Assembly (NCBI GenBank): GCA_021791715.1
Contig: JAJYWB010000004.1
Coordinates: 62,001 to 126,000 of the forward strand
Source of the DNA: Planctomycetota bacterium
Lineage (GTDB): Bacteria; Planctomycetota; Planctomycetia; Isosphaerales; Isosphaeraceae
DNA: 64,000 nt
Direction of reading: 5' to 3'
Shown here: positions 63,718-64,000 of the stretch, one piece after another
How positions within the stretch are numbered: position 1 is the first letter of the stretch
How the letters are laid out: every line of letters starts with the position of its first letter
Notes under the pieces: generated by a model
Databases searched by the model: none
Told to the model about the DNA's origin: nothing
What the model saw: only the letters and a program-made list of their open reading frames with translations
Made by a program: the position numbers and the translations under genes

Positions 63718-64000
63718 ATGACCTCGGTAGCCTTCAGGTTTACGTGGGCTCGGCTCGCAATCGCCGGGTCGCTCACGATCGCGTTCGCGACGCTCGTCTC
63801 GGCGCAAACGTCGCTTTCCGCCCCGAAGAGCGGCGCGAAGACGAAATCGGCGGGTCCGGTTAAAGTCGTACGACGGACGTCGCCGTTCGAGGTCGAACAG
63901 GCCGCGTTTTATTTGCGTCAGGCGCTCGCGTACAATCCCGCGACTGCGGCCGCGGCGGTTGAGATCGAGCCCAAAGACGGCAAATTGCTGCTCAAAGGGA
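63718..64000 (+). CDS. Exported protein, 3' truncated by the window edge
   Basis: 94 codons visible from the ATG at 63718, with GGGAGG 10-15 bases upstream. Signal peptide: FTWARLAIAGSLTIAFATLV cleaved near SAQT. The mature start is Lys/Ser-rich, then VRRTSPFEVEQAAFYLRQAL and AVEIEPKDGKLLLKG, which may open a BON-like or periplasmic domain. The remainder lies outside the window. Confidence 0.7.
   Translation, partial: MTSVAFRFTWARLAIAGSLTIAFATLVSAQTSLSAPKSGAKTKSAGPVKVVRRTSPFEVEQAAFYLRQALAYNPATAAAAVEIEPKDGKLLLKG

Overview
This 64 kb window is chromosomal DNA from a member of the Planctomycetota. The evidence is the protein families present: two DUF1549/DUF1553 (planctomycete cytochrome c) plus DUF1501 gene pairs, two DUF1559 pseudopilin-like proteins, a PEP-CTERM protein with HAF-type repeats, a cytochrome b fused to two c-type haem domains, and several small proteins I know only from planctomycetes. 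The DNA is GC-rich and strikingly rich in CGATCG. I found no rRNA, tRNA, CRISPR array or recognisable transposase.

Layout. 1-8.8 kb: two consecutive PSD1/DUF1501 modules (secreted haem proteins plus sulfatase-like partners). 9.0-13.9 kb: a large secreted zinc metalloprotease, a medium-chain reductase and a small unknown. 14.1-17.6 kb (minus): a three-gene ATGA-overlapping operon pabB - pabC-like - Nif3-like. 17.8-23.2 kb (plus): TIM-barrel isomerase, carboxymuconolactone decarboxylase-like protein, YceH, and a very large GH38-like protein. 23.2-26.7 kb: three overlapping genes ending in a KGGVGR-variant P-loop ATPase with TPRs. This block is AT-richer at its end and is the best candidate for a poorly described, probably conflict/defence-type system. 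27.2-29.1 kb: a protein whose C-terminal two thirds is built from a dispersed nucleotide repeat that reappears at 47.6-47.9 kb. 29.5-36.9 kb: secreted proteins with secretin-type (STN-like) folds, an NtrC-family regulator, a Gly/Met-rich exported protein and a small conserved planctomycete protein. 37-43.4 kb: a VAK-repeat protein, a LegB-like dehydratase, a Spy-like periplasmic protein and two DUF1559 paralogues flanking a small lipoprotein. 43.6-47.2 kb: an NrnA-type DHH phosphoesterase and the Rieske/cytochrome b-c genes. 47.9-54.3 kb: pilT, membrane proteins, a Tat-exported isomerase, a CHAD protein and the PEP-CTERM protein. 54.6-64 kb: a solute-binding lipoprotein with a conserved planctomycete partner, holA, a beta-propeller dihaem cytochrome, a BON protein, a transglutaminase-like exported protein and a truncated exported protein at the window edge.

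How they work together: most of the window is envelope biology (exported haem proteins, pseudopilins, metalloprotease, solute-binding protein) plus core housekeeping (folate, respiration, replication, RNA turnover). The accessory part is 23.2-29.1 kb. Many starts were moved from the longest reading frame to an internal ATG with a Shine-Dalgarno sequence and, for exported proteins, a signal peptide; each case is noted.
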